The notes beneath the pieces are model-generated. The model did no database searches. It saw only the letters and a list, made by a program, of their open reading frames with translations, and was not told the origin of the DNA. The translations under genes were made by a program, and so were the position numbers. This document shows positions 62,876-64,000 of a stretch of 64,000 bases of DNA, one piece after another. Position 1 is the first letter of the stretch. Every line of letters begins with the position of its first letter. This stretch comes from Thiohalobacter sp. (GTDB taxonomy: Bacteria > Pseudomonadota > Gammaproteobacteria > Thiohalobacterales > Thiohalobacteraceae), in NCBI RefSeq assembly GCF_027000115.1, contig NZ_JALTON010000039.1, positions 62,001 to 126,000 on the forward strand, read 5' to 3'.

Positions 62876-64000
62876 TCAGTCGCTGCGCGTCACGCGCAGG
62901 ATTTCCTCGACCGTGGTCTCGCCGGCAAGCACCTTGCGCACGCCATCGGCCTGCAGGCCGGGAAGGCGTTCGCGCGCCCTGCGTTCCAGGGCCTGCTCGC
63001 CGGCGCCGTCATGGATCATCTGCGCAAGCGTATCGTCCACCTCGACCAGCTCGTAGATGCCGGTACGACCCTGATAGCCGAGCTGGGCACAGGCCTCGCA
63101 ACCGACGGCACGATACAGCGTCGGCGGCTGGTCCGCCGGCACGCCCAGCCAGGCACAGTCGGTTTCGTTGGCGGTGTAGGCCGTCTTGCACTGCGGGCAG
63201 AGCACGCGCACCAGCCGCTGCGCGAGCACGCCGATCAGGCTGGACGACAGCAGGAACGGCTCCACGCCCATGTCGCGGAGGCGGGTGACGGCCCCGACGG
63301 CGCTGTTGGTGTGCAGCGTGGACAGCACCAGATGGCCGGTGAGCGATGCCTGGACCGCGATCTCGGCCGTCTCCAGGTCACGGATCTCGCCGACCATGAC
63401 CACGTCCGGGTCCTGGCGCAGGATGGCGCGCAGGCCGCGGGCGAAGCTCATGTCCACCTTCGTGTTGACCTGGGTCTGGCCGATGCCGTCGAGGTAGTAC
63501 TCGATCGGATCCTCGACGGTGAGAATGTTGCGCGAGCGGTCGTTGAGCCGCGACAGCACGGCATACAGGGTCGTGGTCTTGCCGGACCCGGTCGGACCGG
63601 TCACCAGGATGATGCCGTGCGGCTTGCGGATCAGCCGCTCCATGGCATCGAGCGTCTCGCAGCCCATGCCCAGATGCTCGAGATCCAGCCGCCCGGCCTG
63701 CTTGTCCAACAGCCTGAGCACCACGCGCTCGCCCTGCCCGCTCGGCAGGGTGGACACGCGCACGTCCACCGCGCGGCCCGCCAGCCGGAGCGAGATGCGG
63801 CCGTCCTGTGGCAGCCGCTTCTCGGCGATGTCGAGCTTCGCCATCACCTTGATGCGGGACACGATCAGCGGCGCCAGCACCCGGGGCGGCTGCAGCACCT
63901 CGCGCAGCACGCCGTCGACGCGGAAGCGCACCACCAGCCGGTTCTCGTAGGTCTCGATATGAATGTCGGAGGCGTTCTCGCGGATGGCCTCGGTGAGCAG
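62876..64000 (-). CDS. gspE: Type II secretion ATPase GspE, 5' part beyond the window
   Basis: The C-terminal 374 residues of the secretion ATPase; the frame stays open to the right edge. Walker A is [12 protein letters not shown], the Asp box region is [10 protein letters not shown], Walker B is VVMVGEIRD, and His/Arg catalytic residues are in [16 protein letters not shown]. The zinc-binding CPQCKT and CEACAQLGY pair near the C-terminus is characteristic of GspE. Pairs with gspF in the same direction. Confidence 0.95.
   Translation of the reverse strand: MLTEAIRENASDIHIETYENRLVVRFRVDGVLREVLQPPRVLAPLIVSRIKVMAKLDIAEKRLPQDGRISLRLAGRAVDVRVSTLPSGQGERVVLRLLDKQAGRLDLEHLGMGCETLDAMERLIRKPHGIILVTGPTGSGKTTTLYAVLSRLNDRSRNILTVEDPIEYYLDGIGQTQVNTKVDMSFARGLRAILRQDPDVVMVGEIRDLETAEIAVQASLTGHLVLSTLHTNSAVGAVTRLRDMGVEPFLLSSSLIGVLAQRLVRVLCPQCKTAYTANETDCAWLGVPADQPPTLYRAVGCEACAQLGYQGRTGIYELVEVDDTLAQMIHDGAGEQALERRARERLPGLQADGVRKVLAGETTVEEILRVTRSD

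Overview
The window comes from the chromosome of a GC-rich, sulfur-oxidising gammaproteobacterium, most likely of the Chromatiales or an Ectothiorhodospiraceae-like group. Three things support this. It carries a truncated Sox system (soxXYZA and soxB, with no soxCD nearby), an adenylylsulfate reductase operon (aprM-aprB-aprA) and a YeeE/YedE-type sulfur-compound transporter. It has the gammaproteobacterial housekeeping order yebC-ruvCAB-ybgC-tolQRAB-pal-cpoB-queE-queC-tRNA-Lys. It also has the bamD / rluD-pgeF divergent pair with clpB close by. No phage, CRISPR array, complete insertion sequence or rRNA operon was seen.

Layout. 0-1.6 kb: BepA-type protease. 1.7-6 kb: sox cluster with a near-consensus sigma70-type promoter, a terminator after soxA and a perfect bidirectional terminator after soxB. 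6-8 kb: cytochrome c/FTR1 iron permease fusion, converging on soxB, with a Fur-box-like site upstream. 8.3-19.7 kb, all minus strand: tRNA-Lys, sulfur transporter, queC, queE, cpoB, pal, tolBARQ, ybgC, ruvBAC, yebC. 19.8-25.7 kb: FadL-like porin, nadA, nudB, aspS, FmdB-like zinc ribbon, small unknown protein. 25.7-29.7 kb: ATM1/HMT1-type ABC exporter converging on a PAS-GGDEF-EAL protein. 30-33.3 kb: an accessory module of ECF sigma factor, anti-sigma factor with an extracytoplasmic DsrE-like domain, and, divergently, an exported DsrE-like protein and a porin. 33.4-35.9 kb: motA, motB and a PilZ protein. 36-39.2 kb: AMP phosphorylase-like, PRPP-synthetase-like and DUF1614-like genes with overlapping ends. 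39.2-42.8 kb: SDR, gamma-glutamylcyclotransferase-like, phosphodiesterase, SlyD-like and an unknown protein. 43-46.3 kb: aprMBA. 46.9-49.5 kb: clpB under a strong sigma32 promoter. 49.8-54.1 kb: secreted caspase-like protein with an EF-hand loop, NlpC/P60 lipoprotein, def, ACT-domain GcvR-like protein, ZIP transporter. 54.2-60.3 kb: pgeF, rluD, bamD, argE, argA, cpdA. 60.4-64 kb: MFS transporter, gspF and the 3' part of gspE, which runs off the right edge.

How the parts fit. Thiosulfate would be bound and partly oxidised by SoxXA/YZ/B in the periplasm. Without SoxCD the sulfane sulfur is expected to go to stored sulfur and on through cytoplasmic oxidation, where AprMBA oxidises sulfite via APS. 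The YeeE-like protein may import thiosulfate or a related compound. The sigma/anti-sigma/DsrE/porin module is the best candidate for something undescribed: an envelope regulator whose sensor domain belongs to a sulfur-carrier fold and resembles the exported protein encoded beside it.

The intergenic DNA holds three repeat families. One is a MITE-like element (about 262 bp, 23-bp inverted ends) whose end lies on, and supplies, the TAG stop codon of several genes. The second is a 7-bp tandem repeat (GTGAGGC) at four loci. The third is a 32-bp inverted pair flanking cpoB-pal-tolB. Start codons were chosen by Shine-Dalgarno sequences, signal peptides and family alignment from memory; no database search was possible.
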